Below are positions 15,931 to 24,907 of a stretch of 64,000 nt of DNA, in pieces. The first letter of the stretch is position 1; every line of letters starts with the position of its first letter. Under the pieces are notes generated by a model, which was not told where the DNA came from, searched no databases, and saw only the letters and a list, made by a program, of their open reading frames with translations. A program made the translations under genes and the position numbers. This DNA comes from Melittangium boletus DSM 14713 (lineage in GTDB: Bacteria > Myxococcota > Myxococcia > Myxococcales > Myxococcaceae): the NCBI RefSeq assembly GCF_002305855.1, contig NZ_CP022163.1:62292-126291 (forward strand), written 5' to 3'.

Positions 15931-18606
15931 TCAGTGCGCGTCCGCCCACGTGTTTCCGGCCCCCACCTCGACCTTGAGGGGAATCTTCAAGCTCATCACC
16001 GCGCTCATGCACCGGCGCGACAGTTCCTTCACGGCCTCCACCTCGTCGTCGGGCGCCTCGAAGAGCAATTCGTCGTGCACCTGCAGGAGCATCCGCGTGC
16101 GCAGCCCTCGCCGCCGCAGCTCCTCGTCCACGTCCAGCATCGCCTTCTTCATCAGGTCCGCCGCCGTGCCCTGGATGGGCATGTTGATGGCGGCGCGCTC
16201 GGCGCCCTGCACCACCTGGCGGTTCTTCGCGCTCAGGTCTCCCATGGGACGGCGCCGGCCGAAGAGCGTTTCCACGTAGCCCTTCTCGCGCGCCACCTTC
16301 ACCGTCTCGTCCAGGTAGCGCTTGATGCCCGCGTAGCGCGTGAAGTAGCGCTCGATGATGTCGCGCGCCTCCTCCTCGGGGATGTTGAGGCGCGTGGACA
16401 GGCCGTAGGGCGACAGGCCGTAGGCGATGCCGAAGTTGACCATCTTGGCCACGCGGCGCTGATCCCTCGTCACCTGCTCTTGCGTCACGCCGAAGATCTC
16501 CGCCGCGGTGCGGCTGTGGATGTCCTCGTCCCGGGCGAAGGCGTCGAGCAACACCTCGTCCCCGGCGATGTGCGCGAGCAGCCGCAGCTCGATCTGACTG
16601 TAGTCCGCGGAGACGAGCTGGTGGCCCTCCTCGGCGATGAAGGCCCGGCGGATCTCCATGCCCAGCTCGGTGCGGATGGGGATGTTCTGCAGGTTGGGGT
16701 CCGACGAGGACAGACGGCCCGTGGCCGTGGCCGCCTGGTGGAAGGTGGTGTGCAGGCGCCCATCCTTCGTCACCAGGTCCGGCAGCGTGTCCAGGTAGGT
16801 GCTCTTGAGCTTGGACAACGAGCGGTACTCGATGATGGCGCGGGGCAGCGCGTGTTGCTCGGCGAGCTTCTCCAGCACCTCCTGGTCCGTGGAGGGGCCC
16901 GTCTTGCCGCGCTTGAGCACGGGCAGCTCCAGCTTCTTGTAGAGCACCTCGGCGAGCTGCGGGTTGGAGCCCACGTTGAACTCGGTGCCCGCCAGCTGGT
17001 GGATCTCCTTCACCTTCGCCTCGCAGTCGGCGCCCACCTGTTCGGAGATCCGCCGCAGCGCCTTCACGTCCACCTTCACGCCCCGCGACTCCATGCGCGC
17101 GAGCAGGGGCACGAGCGGCAGCTCCAGCTCGCGCGCCAGCTTCGCGAGCCCCAGCGGCTCCAGCTCCTCCCAGAGTCCGGGGGCGATCCGCCGCGCCACG
17201 TCCGCGCGGACGGCGTACGCCACCGCCACCTCCGCGGGGGAGAACTCCTTCAACGGACGGGGCTTGCGCCCTCCGGTGGAGGGCAGCGCGGGCAGGTCCA
17301 CCTGGAGCCGTTCCCGGGCGAGGAAATCCAGGGAGTGGTCGCGCCTGGAGGCATCCAGCAGGTAGCTCAGCAGCTCGACGTCGTCCTCCCCTCCCCTCAG
17401 CTCGATGCCCTCGCGGGAGAGCAGCAGCCACAGGGCCTTGAGATCATGCCCGCCCTTCTTCACGTGCGCGTCCTCCAGCACGCCCTGGAGCACCCGCTTG
17501 AAGTCCGCGAGCCGCACCTGCTCCACCCCCAGGCCCTCATGACGCAGGGGCACGTAGCGCGTGGTGCCATCCCCGAGCGCCACGCCGAGCCCCACCAGGG
17601 ACGCGGCCACCGGCTGTCCTTCGTACGCGGGCAGCAGCGTCACCCGCCCCGCCTCCCGCACCCGCGTGGCCAGGGACTCGAGCGCTTCCCGCGTGGTGAC
17701 GATCTCGGTCTCCGCCGTGAGCTTCGTGGGCTCGCGGGCGGGCAGTTCCTTGAGCAGCGCGGAGAACTCCAGCTCGGTGAAGAGCTGGCGCAGCGGGGCC
17801 TCGTGCAGGGGCTGGCGCTGGAGCGACGCGATGGACACGTCCAGCGGGAGGTCCGTGCGGAACGTCACCAGGTCGCGCGCGCGCAACAAGCTCTCGCGGT
17901 GCTCCTCGAGCGCGGCGCGCATCTTGGGCTTCTTCACCTCGGGCAGCCGCTCGAGCAGCGCGTCCACGCCTCCGAACTGGGTCAACAGCTCCACGGCGCT
18001 CTTGGGGCCGATGCCCGGCACCTTGGGCACGTTGTCGACGGCATCGCCAATGAGCGCCAGGTAGTCGCGCATCTGCGCGGGCTCGATGCCCAGCCGCTCC
18101 TTCACCTCGGCGGGGGTCGTGTAGCGCTCGTTCGCCGGATCGTACAGGTGCACCTTCTCATCGACGATCTGCACGAAGTCCTTGTCGCCGGTGACGACGA
18201 GGACGGAGAACCCCTCGGCGGTGGCGCGCCGGGCGAGGGTGCCAATGACGTCGTCCGCCTCCCAGCCGGCCACCTCCAGGATGGGCAGGGCCAGCCCCTC
18301 CACCACCTTGCGGATGTAGGGGAACTGCTGGACGAGATCCTCGGGCGTCTCCTTGCGGTGGGCCTTGTAGTTGGGATCGATCTTCTGGCGCTCGGCGCGG
18401 CTCTCCTTGTCGAAGGCGAGCGCCACGTGGGAGGGAGCGAGCTCCTTGAGCGCCTTGAGCACCTGCCGGGTGAAGCCCAGGGTGGCATTGGTGGGCACCC
18501 CCTGACGGGTCGTCAGGGGGGGGATGGCATGGTAGGCGCGGAAGATGAAGCTGGAGGCGTCGATCAGGACGAGGCGGGGCGCGTCACTCGGAGGACTCGG
18601 GACCAT
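15931..18606 (-). CDS. polA: DNA polymerase I with a decayed 3'-5' exonuclease site
   Basis: An 891-residue repair and Okazaki-fragment polymerase. Residues 10-290: 5'-3' flap exonuclease (LVLIDASSFIFRAY, VVTGDKDFVQ, GDAVDNVPKVPGIGPKSA). Residues 310-500: 3'-5' exonuclease fold in which the DxE motif has been replaced (LLPAYEGQP) and the second motif reads GGHDLKALW, so the metal-binding acids are missing; only YAVRAD of the third motif persists. Residues 510-891: polymerase domain, motif A at Asp668 (DYSQIELR), O-helix Lys721 (RRVAKMVNFGIAYG) and motif C at Asp845 (VHDELLFE). It should polymerise and remove primers without proofreading, like several bacterial Pol I enzymes. Start ATG 18606. 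Confidence 0.96.
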   Translation of the reverse strand: MVPSPPSDAPRLVLIDASSFIFRAYHAIPPLTTRQGVPTNATLGFTRQVLKALKELAPSHVALAFDKESRAERQKIDPNYKAHRKETPEDLVQQFPYIRKVVEGLALPILEVAGWEADDVIGTLARRATAEGFSVLVVTGDKDFVQIVDEKVHLYDPANERYTTPAEVKERLGIEPAQMRDYLALIGDAVDNVPKVPGIGPKSAVELLTQFGGVDALLERLPEVKKPKMRAALEEHRESLLRARDLVTFRTDLPLDVSIASLQRQPLHEAPLRQLFTELEFSALLKELPAREPTKLTAETEIVTTREALESLATRVREAGRVTLLPAYEGQPVAASLVGLGVALGDGTTRYVPLRHEGLGVEQVRLADFKRVLQGVLEDAHVKKGGHDLKALWLLLSREGIELRGGEDDVELLSYLLDASRRDHSLDFLARERLQVDLPALPSTGGRKPRPLKEFSPAEVAVAYAVRADVARRIAPGLWEELEPLGLAKLARELELPLVPLLARMESRGVKVDVKALRRISEQVGADCEAKVKEIHQLAGTEFNVGSNPQLAEVLYKKLELPVLKRGKTGPSTDQEVLEKLAEQHALPRAIIEYRSLSKLKSTYLDTLPDLVTKDGRLHTTFHQAATATGRLSSSDPNLQNIPIRTELGMEIRRAFIAEEGHQLVSADYSQIELRLLAHIAGDEVLLDAFARDEDIHSRTAAEIFGVTQEQVTRDQRRVAKMVNFGIAYGLSPYGLSTRLNIPEEEARDIIERYFTRYAGIKRYLDETVKVAREKGYVETLFGRRRPMGDLSAKNRQVVQGAERAAINMPIQGTAADLMKKAMLDVDEELRRRGLRTRMLLQVHDELLFEAPDDEVEAVKELSRRCMSAVMSLKIPLKVEVGAGNTWADAH

Positions 18607-18662
18607 GGCCCGGCCTTAGCCGAGCCCGCCGCCCGCTGTCCACGCCGTCAGCGGCGAGCCGT

Positions 18663-20858
18663 TCAGCAGCCGTTCTCCTTCTTCCAGGCGGAGATCATCT
18701 CCGCCACGCCGTCACCCGGCACGGCGAGGTCCATGACGTTGTCCACCTCCGAGCACGTCTGGGCCTCCTTGAAGGCCTGCAGGGCCTGCGTGGAGCACCG
18801 GCCCACGTCCTGGTTGAGGTCCGTGTTGCCCGCGTAGAAGCCAAAGCCCAGCTTCCACACGAGGCACGCGCGGCGCGCGTTGCCGCGATCCGACCAGTAC
18901 TTGCCCCGGATGATGGACTTGGCGGCCATGTCCTGCTGGATGTTGCGCCGGTAGAAGGACGGCCGCGAGTCGAACAGGGTGTCCATCAACTGCTTGTCCA
19001 CCTCCAGCGCCTCCCGGAAGGACTCGGCCGCCTTCTCCACGTCCTCGCTCTGCAGATAGCCCTGGCCGACCTTGAAGAGCTGGTCCACGTTGCTCACCGA
19101 CTTGAGGAGCTTGTCCGTGTCGGCGTGGTACTGGGCCATCTCGTAGTTGTTGCGCAGGCGCTGCAGCATGGTGATGGCCTCGTTGCCGCGTCCCCCCCAG
19201 TAGTCGAGCATCGCCTCGACCATGAACTTGTGGGGGTAGCGCTGCTTGAAGGTGTCCTCCACGAGCGTCTTGGGATTGGGGCCCGTGCTGTCCGCCATGA
19301 AGATGTCCGACACGGGGCAGTGCCAGGGCTCGGCGTTGGGAGTCACCTTCTGCCGGGCGGTGAGGAAGTCGATGTACATCTTGTCCTTCGGCCGCCACTC
19401 GGTGCGCCCCAGACGCCTGCGCGAGTCGAGGACGAGGGTGAAGCCGAGGGGCGGCTCCAGCTCCTCGCGGTCCATCTTCTGGCAGGCGAAGCTCATGTAG
19501 CGCTCGCACTTGGGCACCGCGGCGCGGAACTCGTTGTCGCGGATGTAGCGCTTGCAGTCATCCCCGGTGCGCTTCATCACCAACTGCACCGCCTCCAGCA
19601 CCTTGGGCTTGGCGCGGCGGAAGTAGAGGCTCTCCTTGGGAATCTTCTGGAAGGCATCCAGCGCCTCTTCCTCCTTGAGGCGCTGCATGGCCTTGGTGCC
19701 CGCGGAGAAGTAGCCCGCGGCCTCCTTCTCCGTCTTGATGCGGCGCATCAGGGTGTTGGCCTCGGCGTGGATGGGATCGAGATCCAGCGCCTTGGAGCAG
19801 GCGGTCTCGGCCTTGGCCCAATCGGGCTCGCTGCCCATTTCCGAGGAGGAGTAGGAGCGGCACTCGCTCATGAGCTCCTGCAACTGCTCGGCCTGGCTCC
19901 GCACGGGGGCGGCCACGGGACCGGACGCCTTGCGGTCGTCGCCGCCCGAGACGCTCTTGGCGATTCCCGCCAGGAGCAACACGCCCACCACGCTGGCGGC
20001 CACGATGAGCAGCCGCTTGCGCGAACCCGCGCCAGGAGCCGCGTCGGCCATGTCACTGCCCGGCTTGAGCGCGGCGGTGCGTCCCTGAAGCGTGGGCAGC
20101 GTGGTGCTCGTTCCCTCGAGCACCACCTCCACCATGCCGAAGGTGATGACGTCCCCGGGCACCAGGGGCTCCGGCTCGGTGCCCAGGGGCTCTCCATTGA
20201 GGAACGTGCCGTTGGCGCTGCCCAGGTCCCGCACCGTGGGACCCTTGGGCGTGTCCTCTACCTCGGCGTGCCGGCGGCTGACCGAGTCGTCGTCGAGCAC
20301 CACCGCCGCGGGCGCCTGACGGCCCACCAGGAGCTTGCCCGTGAGCGGGTACTTCTTGTTCGCCCAGGGGCCGGTGAGACCCTTGAGGAACAGTCCTGGC
20401 TCTTCCTCGCCCGGAGCGGCGCCCGCCGGAGCCGGACGTTTGGCCAGCGCCGAGGGAGGACGCTTGCCGCCCGCCGCGGGTGCGGCGCGGGTGGCCGCGG
20501 GCCGGCCGCTGCCCAGGGCCTCGCCCTCCGCGGGCTTCACGCTCTTGCGCGCGCCGGTGGGCCGGGACGCGGGCCCCTTGAGCCGCAGGGCGTAGTCGCC
20601 CATGAGCACCTGGGATTTGGCCGTGAGCACCGTGGGGCCGGTGATGCGCTGGCCATCCACGAAGGTGCCGTTGGCGCTGCCCACGTCCTCCACCATCACC
20701 GTGGAGCCCTCGAGGAAGAAGCGCGCGTGGCGGCGCGACACACCTCCCTCGGCGAGGGTCAAGTCGTTGGTGCCCGCCTGACGGCCGATCTTCAGCTCAC
20801 CGGAAAGCTCGTGTTCGCTCTCGTTGCCGTCGGGATGACGGATGACCAGGGTTGGCAT
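18663..20858 (-). CDS. Double-FHA, TPR-like membrane protein of the Tad/Kil locus
   Basis: A 731-residue protein. FHA domain 1 (about 1-95) has IGR at 24-26, SRRHA at 41-45 and SANGT at 61-65; FHA domain 2 (about 160-248) has VGR at 178-180, SRRHAE at 194-199 and SANGT at 214-218. A Pro/Ala linker separates them. One membrane segment at about 283-301 (RLLIVAASVVGVLLLAGIA) is followed by a large extracytoplasmic domain with helical, TPR-like repeats. FHA domains bind phosphothreonine, so the cytoplasmic part may read kinase signals. It begins 7 bases after the cpaF-like gene and is the last gene of that unit, implying a role with the secretion ATPase. Catalytic activity is not evident. Confidence 0.8.
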   Translation of the reverse strand: MPTLVIRHPDGNESEHELSGELKIGRQAGTNDLTLAEGGVSRRHARFFLEGSTVMVEDVGSANGTFVDGQRITGPTVLTAKSQVLMGDYALRLKGPASRPTGARKSVKPAEGEALGSGRPAATRAAPAAGGKRPPSALAKRPAPAGAAPGEEEPGLFLKGLTGPWANKKYPLTGKLLVGRQAPAAVVLDDDSVSRRHAEVEDTPKGPTVRDLGSANGTFLNGEPLGTEPEPLVPGDVITFGMVEVVLEGTSTTLPTLQGRTAALKPGSDMADAAPGAGSRKRLLIVAASVVGVLLLAGIAKSVSGGDDRKASGPVAAPVRSQAEQLQELMSECRSYSSSEMGSEPDWAKAETACSKALDLDPIHAEANTLMRRIKTEKEAAGYFSAGTKAMQRLKEEEALDAFQKIPKESLYFRRAKPKVLEAVQLVMKRTGDDCKRYIRDNEFRAAVPKCERYMSFACQKMDREELEPPLGFTLVLDSRRRLGRTEWRPKDKMYIDFLTARQKVTPNAEPWHCPVSDIFMADSTGPNPKTLVEDTFKQRYPHKFMVEAMLDYWGGRGNEAITMLQRLRNNYEMAQYHADTDKLLKSVSNVDQLFKVGQGYLQSEDVEKAAESFREALEVDKQLMDTLFDSRPSFYRRNIQQDMAAKSIIRGKYWSDRGNARRACLVWKLGFGFYAGNTDLNQDVGRCSTQALQAFKEAQTCSEVDNVMDLAVPGDGVAEMISAWKKENGC

Positions 20859-20865
20859 GACGGGG

Positions 20866-22617
20866 TCAGTCCTCGCGGAAGATGCTCATGTTGACGGGGA
20901 TGCCCTTGCGCTGCAGGTCATCGTAGAACTTCGGCACGAAGCCGCTGGCCACGTACCGTCCGCGAACCTTGCCATCGTCCGTGAAGCCTTCCTGCTTGTA
21001 ATAGAAGATGTCCTGGAGGGTGACGATGTCCACCTCCATGCCGGCCACCTCCGTGATGAAGCAGATCTTGCGCGTGCCGTCGGAGAAGCGCGTCTGCTGC
21101 ACGATGATGTGAACGGCGCTGGCGATCTGCTCGCGGATGGCCTTCACCGGCAGCTCCATGCCGCTCATGAGCACCATGGTCTCCAACCGGGCGATGGCGT
21201 CACGCGGCGTGTTCGCGTGCAGCGTGGTGAGCGAGCCGTCGTGGCCCGTGTTCATCGCCTGGAGCATGTCCAGCGTCTCGCCCGCGCGGCACTCTCCCAC
21301 CACGATGCGGTCGGGCCGCATGCGCAGGCAGTTCTTCACCAGATCGCGGATGGTGATGGCGCCCTTGCCTTCCAGGTTGGGCGGGCGGCTTTCCAGCTGC
21401 ACCCAGTGATCCTGCGGCAGCTGCAGCTCGGCGGCGTCCTCCACCGTGACGATGCGCTCGTCCTCCGGGATGAAGGAGCTGATGATGTTGAGCGTCGTCG
21501 TCTTGCCCGAGCCCGTGCCGCCCGAGATGACGATGTTCTTGCGCGCCTTGACGCACATCTCCAGGAACTCGGCCATCTGCGCCGTGACGGTCTTGAACTT
21601 GATGAGATCCTGGATCTTCAGCGAGTCCTTCTTGAACTTGCGGATGGTGATGCAGGGGCCCTTGAGCGCGAGCGGCGGGATGATGGCGTTCACGCGGCTG
21701 CCGTCCTTGAGGCGCGCGTCCACCAGGGGGCTGGACTCGTCGATGCGCCGGCCGATGGGCGCCACGATGCGCTCGATGACGCCGAGCACCGCCTGGTTCG
21801 AGCTGAACGTCTTCTCCGACAGCACGAGCTTGCCCTTGCGCTCGATGTAGATCTGGTTGGCGTTGTTCACCATGATCTCGCTGATCTCATCCGACGCGAG
21901 GAACGCCTCGAGCGGCCCCAGGCCCAGCGCCTCGTTGATGACGTCGGTGAGCAGCTCCTCGCGGTCCACCTCGGGCGGCAGCTCTCCGTCCGCCTCCATC
22001 TGGTCGATGATGTCGCGGATGGCCTTCTCGGTGCGCCGCCACAACTCCTCGTCGCCCAGCCGGTCCATGTCCATGCGGCGCAGGTCGAGGTACTCGATGA
22101 GCCGGTCGTGGATTTCCTTCTGGAGCCGGGTGTAGGCCTCCTGGCGGGGATCCTGCCGCTTCTTGTTCTTGGCCAGCGCCGAGGCCAGCGAGGCCGGCAT
22201 GCGCGCGTTGGCGGCGGGAGCCGGGGGAGGAGGCTCCTCCTCGTAGGGCTCCTCGTCCTCGTACGGCTCCTCGTCGTAGAACTCTTCCTCGGGCGCCGCC
22301 GTGCGCGTGTGCTGGACCTCGGACTCCTCGAGGGGCTCCACGTTGATGATGTAGTCGCCGATGAAGATCTGATCCGTCGGCTTGATGACCTGCGGCCCGG
22401 CGATCTTCTTGCCGTTGACGAAGGTGCCGTTCGTGGACTTCATGTCCACGACGATCACCTTGCCGTCCTTGGAGACGATCTTCGAGTGGAACTTGGAGAC
22501 ATTCCCCTTGGCCAGGCGGATGTCGTTGCCGTCCAAGCGTCCGATGGTGATCTCGTTCTTCTCGAACTCGATCTGCTCGGTGCCGCCACCCTTCTCCTCA
22601 AGCGTGACCAGAAACAT
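20866..22617 (-). CDS. cpaF: CpaF/TadA-type secretion ATPase with N-terminal FHA domain (KilF-like)
   Basis: A 583-residue cytoplasmic motor of a Tad-type pilus or secretion system. The first 95 residues form an FHA domain (ITIGRLDGNDIRL, STNGTFVNGKKI). An acidic Tyr/Glu/Pro linker follows, then the CpaF ATPase: EISEIMVNNANQIYIERKG, Walker A GGTGSGKTTT with Lys372, the Asp/Glu box IVTVEDAAELQL, Walker B-type RPDRIVVGECRAGE and the His box TGHDGSLTTLHANTPRDAI. ATG 22617 begins the FHA strand directly; the frame extends 32 codons further without a better site. It powers assembly of Flp-like pilins that the CpaA peptidase here would process. The FHA fusion implies phospho-dependent control. Confidence 0.93.
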   Translation of the reverse strand: MFLVTLEEKGGGTEQIEFEKNEITIGRLDGNDIRLAKGNVSKFHSKIVSKDGKVIVVDMKSTNGTFVNGKKIAGPQVIKPTDQIFIGDYIINVEPLEESEVQHTRTAAPEEEFYDEEPYEDEEPYEEEPPPPAPAANARMPASLASALAKNKKRQDPRQEAYTRLQKEIHDRLIEYLDLRRMDMDRLGDEELWRRTEKAIRDIIDQMEADGELPPEVDREELLTDVINEALGLGPLEAFLASDEISEIMVNNANQIYIERKGKLVLSEKTFSSNQAVLGVIERIVAPIGRRIDESSPLVDARLKDGSRVNAIIPPLALKGPCITIRKFKKDSLKIQDLIKFKTVTAQMAEFLEMCVKARKNIVISGGTGSGKTTTLNIISSFIPEDERIVTVEDAAELQLPQDHWVQLESRPPNLEGKGAITIRDLVKNCLRMRPDRIVVGECRAGETLDMLQAMNTGHDGSLTTLHANTPRDAIARLETMVLMSGMELPVKAIREQIASAVHIIVQQTRFSDGTRKICFITEVAGMEVDIVTLQDIFYYKQEGFTDDGKVRGRYVASGFVPKFYDDLQRKGIPVNMSIFRED

Positions 22618-22697
22618 GACGCGGATGCTACCAAGCACACCCTGCGTCTCAAAGAGGGAGACGACGAACGCACGCCCGGCCCAGGCCCCGAAAGCGG

Positions 22698-22743
22698 CGA
22701 GGCCGGCGCCCACCTCCCTCTTGGGGAGACGGGGCCGGCCTCG
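22698..22743 (-). terminator. Strong hairpin between the cpaC-like and cpaF-like genes
   Basis: CGAGGCCGGC (22698-22707) and GCCGGCCTCG (22734-22743) form a perfect 10-bp stem; a second CTCCC/GGGAG stem can form inside. Read on the minus strand it follows the cpaC stop, but only CTTT follows, so it may be a weak terminator, an RNA-processing site or a stability element that lowers expression of downstream genes. Confidence 0.45.
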
Positions 22744-22772
22744 TGGGACGCCGGGGGAGCGGGCGGCCGGGC

Positions 22773-24221
22773 TCAGTCGAAGATGTTGAAATTGACCTCG
22801 GAGCGGGCCTGCTTGTAGCGGCTCTTCACGTCCTCGATGATCGTGCGGATCTTGTCCGAGTCCGGGTTCACGATGCGGGGCGTGACGAAGATGACCAGCT
22901 CGCGCTTGGTCGAGTCGAACGCGCGGTTCTTGAAGAGCTCGCCGATGATGGGGATGTGACCCAGGCCGGGAATCTTGGAGACGGCCTTCTGCTCGTCGTG
23001 GCTGAACACGCCGGACAGGACGATCGTCTCGCCGTGGCGCACGGTGACGTTCGTCTTCACCTTGCGGCTGCGGAAGCCGGGGATGGCGGCGGAGCCACCG
23101 ATGGACACGGCCACCGAGGTGTCGATTTCACTCGCCTCGGCCTCGATCTCCGTCTGGATGTTGCCGTTGCGGTCCGCGGTGGGCCGCAGGTTGAGGATGA
23201 CGCCATAGGGCTTGTACTCGACGGTGAACTGGCTCTGGGTGATGAGGGGGATGGGCACCTCGCCGCCCGCGAGGAACTCGGCCTTCTCACCGCTCGCGCA
23301 CACCAGCTTGGGCTGGGCCAGCAGGCGGCCGTAACCGTCGTTGGCCTGGAAGCCGATGGCGTACTCCGCGCCGCCCGTGATGGACAGGGCGCCAGCGCCC
23401 GTGCCGAAGGGGCTGGGGAACAGGCTCTGGTTGATGGTGGTGGTGGCGGCCACGTTGCCGCTGATGTCCGTGGGGTACTTGATGCCGTAGCGGTCGCGGC
23501 CGTTGCGGCGGATTTCCACGAACTGCACCTCGGAGAGAATCATCCGCTTGATGCCGACCACGAGCAGGCTCTCCACCTTCTCGCCCACCGCCTTGGTGAT
23601 GAGCTCGGCCTTCTGCAGGTCCTGCTGGCTCTCCACCGAGCCCTCCAGGAAGATGGTGGAGCCCACCACGTTCACCTGCACGTTGCGCAGGCCCGCCTTC
23701 TGGTAGGCCGCCGTGAGGTTCTGCGCCACGAGCTTCTTGGCGTTGGGCGCCACCTTCACGAAGCTCTTCACGTTCGAGTAGAGCGACACCACCTGCTCGA
23801 TGCGCTCGGCGTCCGCCGAGGTGTAGGCCTGACCGTCCAGGTAGATGCGGTCACCCACCTGGCGCACGCTGACGCCCTCGATCTCACCGAGCAGCCGCTT
23901 GATCTCGGCGATGATCTCGTTGGGATCCTGCTTGCGCACCGTGATGAGGTAGCTGACGCGCTGGCCGGAGCTCTTCCAGACCAGCAGCGTCGTCTTGCCC
24001 TCGGCCTGTCCGAGCACGAGGATCTGATTGGAGCCGAGCGACTTGACCTCGATGACGGACTGATCACCCACCGAGATGCGCGTCAGGCCGGGAACGGTGA
24101 GCACCTTCTGGCTGCCCACTCCGAGGTTGATCGTGGTGCTGTCCTGGGCGTGCGCGCTGCTCGCGGCCACCAACGTCAGCAGGGCGCCAAGCGCGGCGGC
24201 CTGGGTGAAGCGTCCAAGCAT
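22773..24221 (-). CDS. cpaC: CpaC/RcpA-type secretin of the Tad/Kil locus (KilC-like)
   Basis: Outer-membrane channel subunit, 482 residues. A signal peptide (MLGRFTQAAALGALLTLVAA, cleavage after AHA near residue 25) is followed by the pilus-assembly N-domain (VGDQSVIEVKSLGSNQILVL), BON-like segments (VGDRIYLDGQAY, VVGSTIFLEGSV) and the secretin core with VEYKPYGVILNLRPT, VRHGETIVLSG and ELVIFVTPRIVNP. ATG 24221 is chosen because it starts the signal peptide and GAAGGG precedes it. The cpaA-like gene lies 29 bases upstream and cpaF 155 bases downstream. It would form the exit pore for the pilus or toxin machinery. Confidence 0.92.
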   Translation of the reverse strand: MLGRFTQAAALGALLTLVAASSAHAQDSTTINLGVGSQKVLTVPGLTRISVGDQSVIEVKSLGSNQILVLGQAEGKTTLLVWKSSGQRVSYLITVRKQDPNEIIAEIKRLLGEIEGVSVRQVGDRIYLDGQAYTSADAERIEQVVSLYSNVKSFVKVAPNAKKLVAQNLTAAYQKAGLRNVQVNVVGSTIFLEGSVESQQDLQKAELITKAVGEKVESLLVVGIKRMILSEVQFVEIRRNGRDRYGIKYPTDISGNVAATTTINQSLFPSPFGTGAGALSITGGAEYAIGFQANDGYGRLLAQPKLVCASGEKAEFLAGGEVPIPLITQSQFTVEYKPYGVILNLRPTADRNGNIQTEIEAEASEIDTSVAVSIGGSAAIPGFRSRKVKTNVTVRHGETIVLSGVFSHDEQKAVSKIPGLGHIPIIGELFKNRAFDSTKRELVIFVTPRIVNPDSDKIRTIIEDVKSRYKQARSEVNFNIFD

Positions 24222-24250
24222 CGTGGGAATCCCTTCGCGTTGCATCTGAA

Positions 24251-24787
24251 CTACCCCAATCTGTCGTGTTGCCACCACATGGCCCAGAAAGTTCCCAGCG
24301 CGATGGCCACCCCATACGGGATGTGGCGCTGAGGTACGTCCGCCGCGTCTTCTTGCATCAGGCGAACCCGCACGGCCCAGCGTCGCAGCTGGCCACCCAG
24401 CGTCTCCCAGACGGCGCCGTGCCACAGCAGCGCCACCACCGCTTGCAGCGCGCCCACCAGGGAGATGAAGGCCGCGGCCGCCATCACCGCCGGAAAGCCC
24501 AGCACCGCGCCCACGCCCGCCATCAATTTCACGTCACCCCACCCCATCCGTCCCCGCACCGCACCGGGCACCAGCAGCAGCGCCAGCCCCAGTCCCGAGA
24601 TCGCCCCACTCACCAACCCCGTCTCCAGCGACCCCACCCCCTCGTTCCACAGCCGCACCCCCAGCGCCACGGCCATCAACGGATAGGTGACGACGTCGAG
24701 GATCTGGCGGCGCGCCACATCCGTGGCCACCGAGATCACCAGCGCTACGCCCAGCACGCACCAGAGCGCGATGTGAGAGGAGGTCAT
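24251..24787 (-). CDS. cpaA: CpaA/TadV-type prepilin peptidase (KilA-like)
   Basis: A 178-residue aspartic protease of the inner membrane that cleaves Flp/Tad prepilins. It contains the two catalytic aspartates of the family: Asp23 in ATDVARRQILDVVTYP and Asp85 in the GxGD motif MGWGDVKLMAGVG. Six hydrophobic segments are visible. It lacks the methylase domain of PilD, as Tad-type enzymes do. The ATG at 24787 is preferred to the TTG one codon earlier. It opens the transcription unit cpaA-cpaC-cpaF-FHA/TPR, separated from the upstream FHA gene by a terminator. No pilin gene lies nearby, so substrates must be encoded elsewhere. Confidence 0.88.
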   Translation of the reverse strand: MTSSHIALWCVLGVALVISVATDVARRQILDVVTYPLMAVALGVRLWNEGVGSLETGLVSGAISGLGLALLLVPGAVRGRMGWGDVKLMAGVGAVLGFPAVMAAAAFISLVGALQAVVALLWHGAVWETLGGQLRRWAVRVRLMQEDAADVPQRHIPYGVAIALGTFWAMWWQHDRLG

Positions 24788-24835
24788 CAATCCAGGGCTG
24801 CTCGCCCTCCCGAGGGGGAAGGAGCGGAGCGCGGG

Positions 24836-24890
24836 AACTAAATCAGGGAGGGCCGTTGTCCGTCAATTAGACAACAGCCTCACTCCCTGA
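24836..24890 (-). terminator. Intrinsic terminator between the FHA gene and cpaA
   Basis: Long hairpin on the minus strand: TCAGGGAG/CTCCCTGA (24883-24890 with 24843-24850), GGC/GCC and TTGTC/GACAA stacked with small bulges, loop of 9 bases, followed by TTTAGTT. It begins 18 bases after the stop of the FHA-protein gene. It would separate the FHA/propeller unit from the cpaA-cpaC-cpaF unit, so the latter should have its own promoter at about 24788-24842. Confidence 0.65.
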
Positions 24891-24907
24891 AGAGACGGTC
24901 CTGCCGC

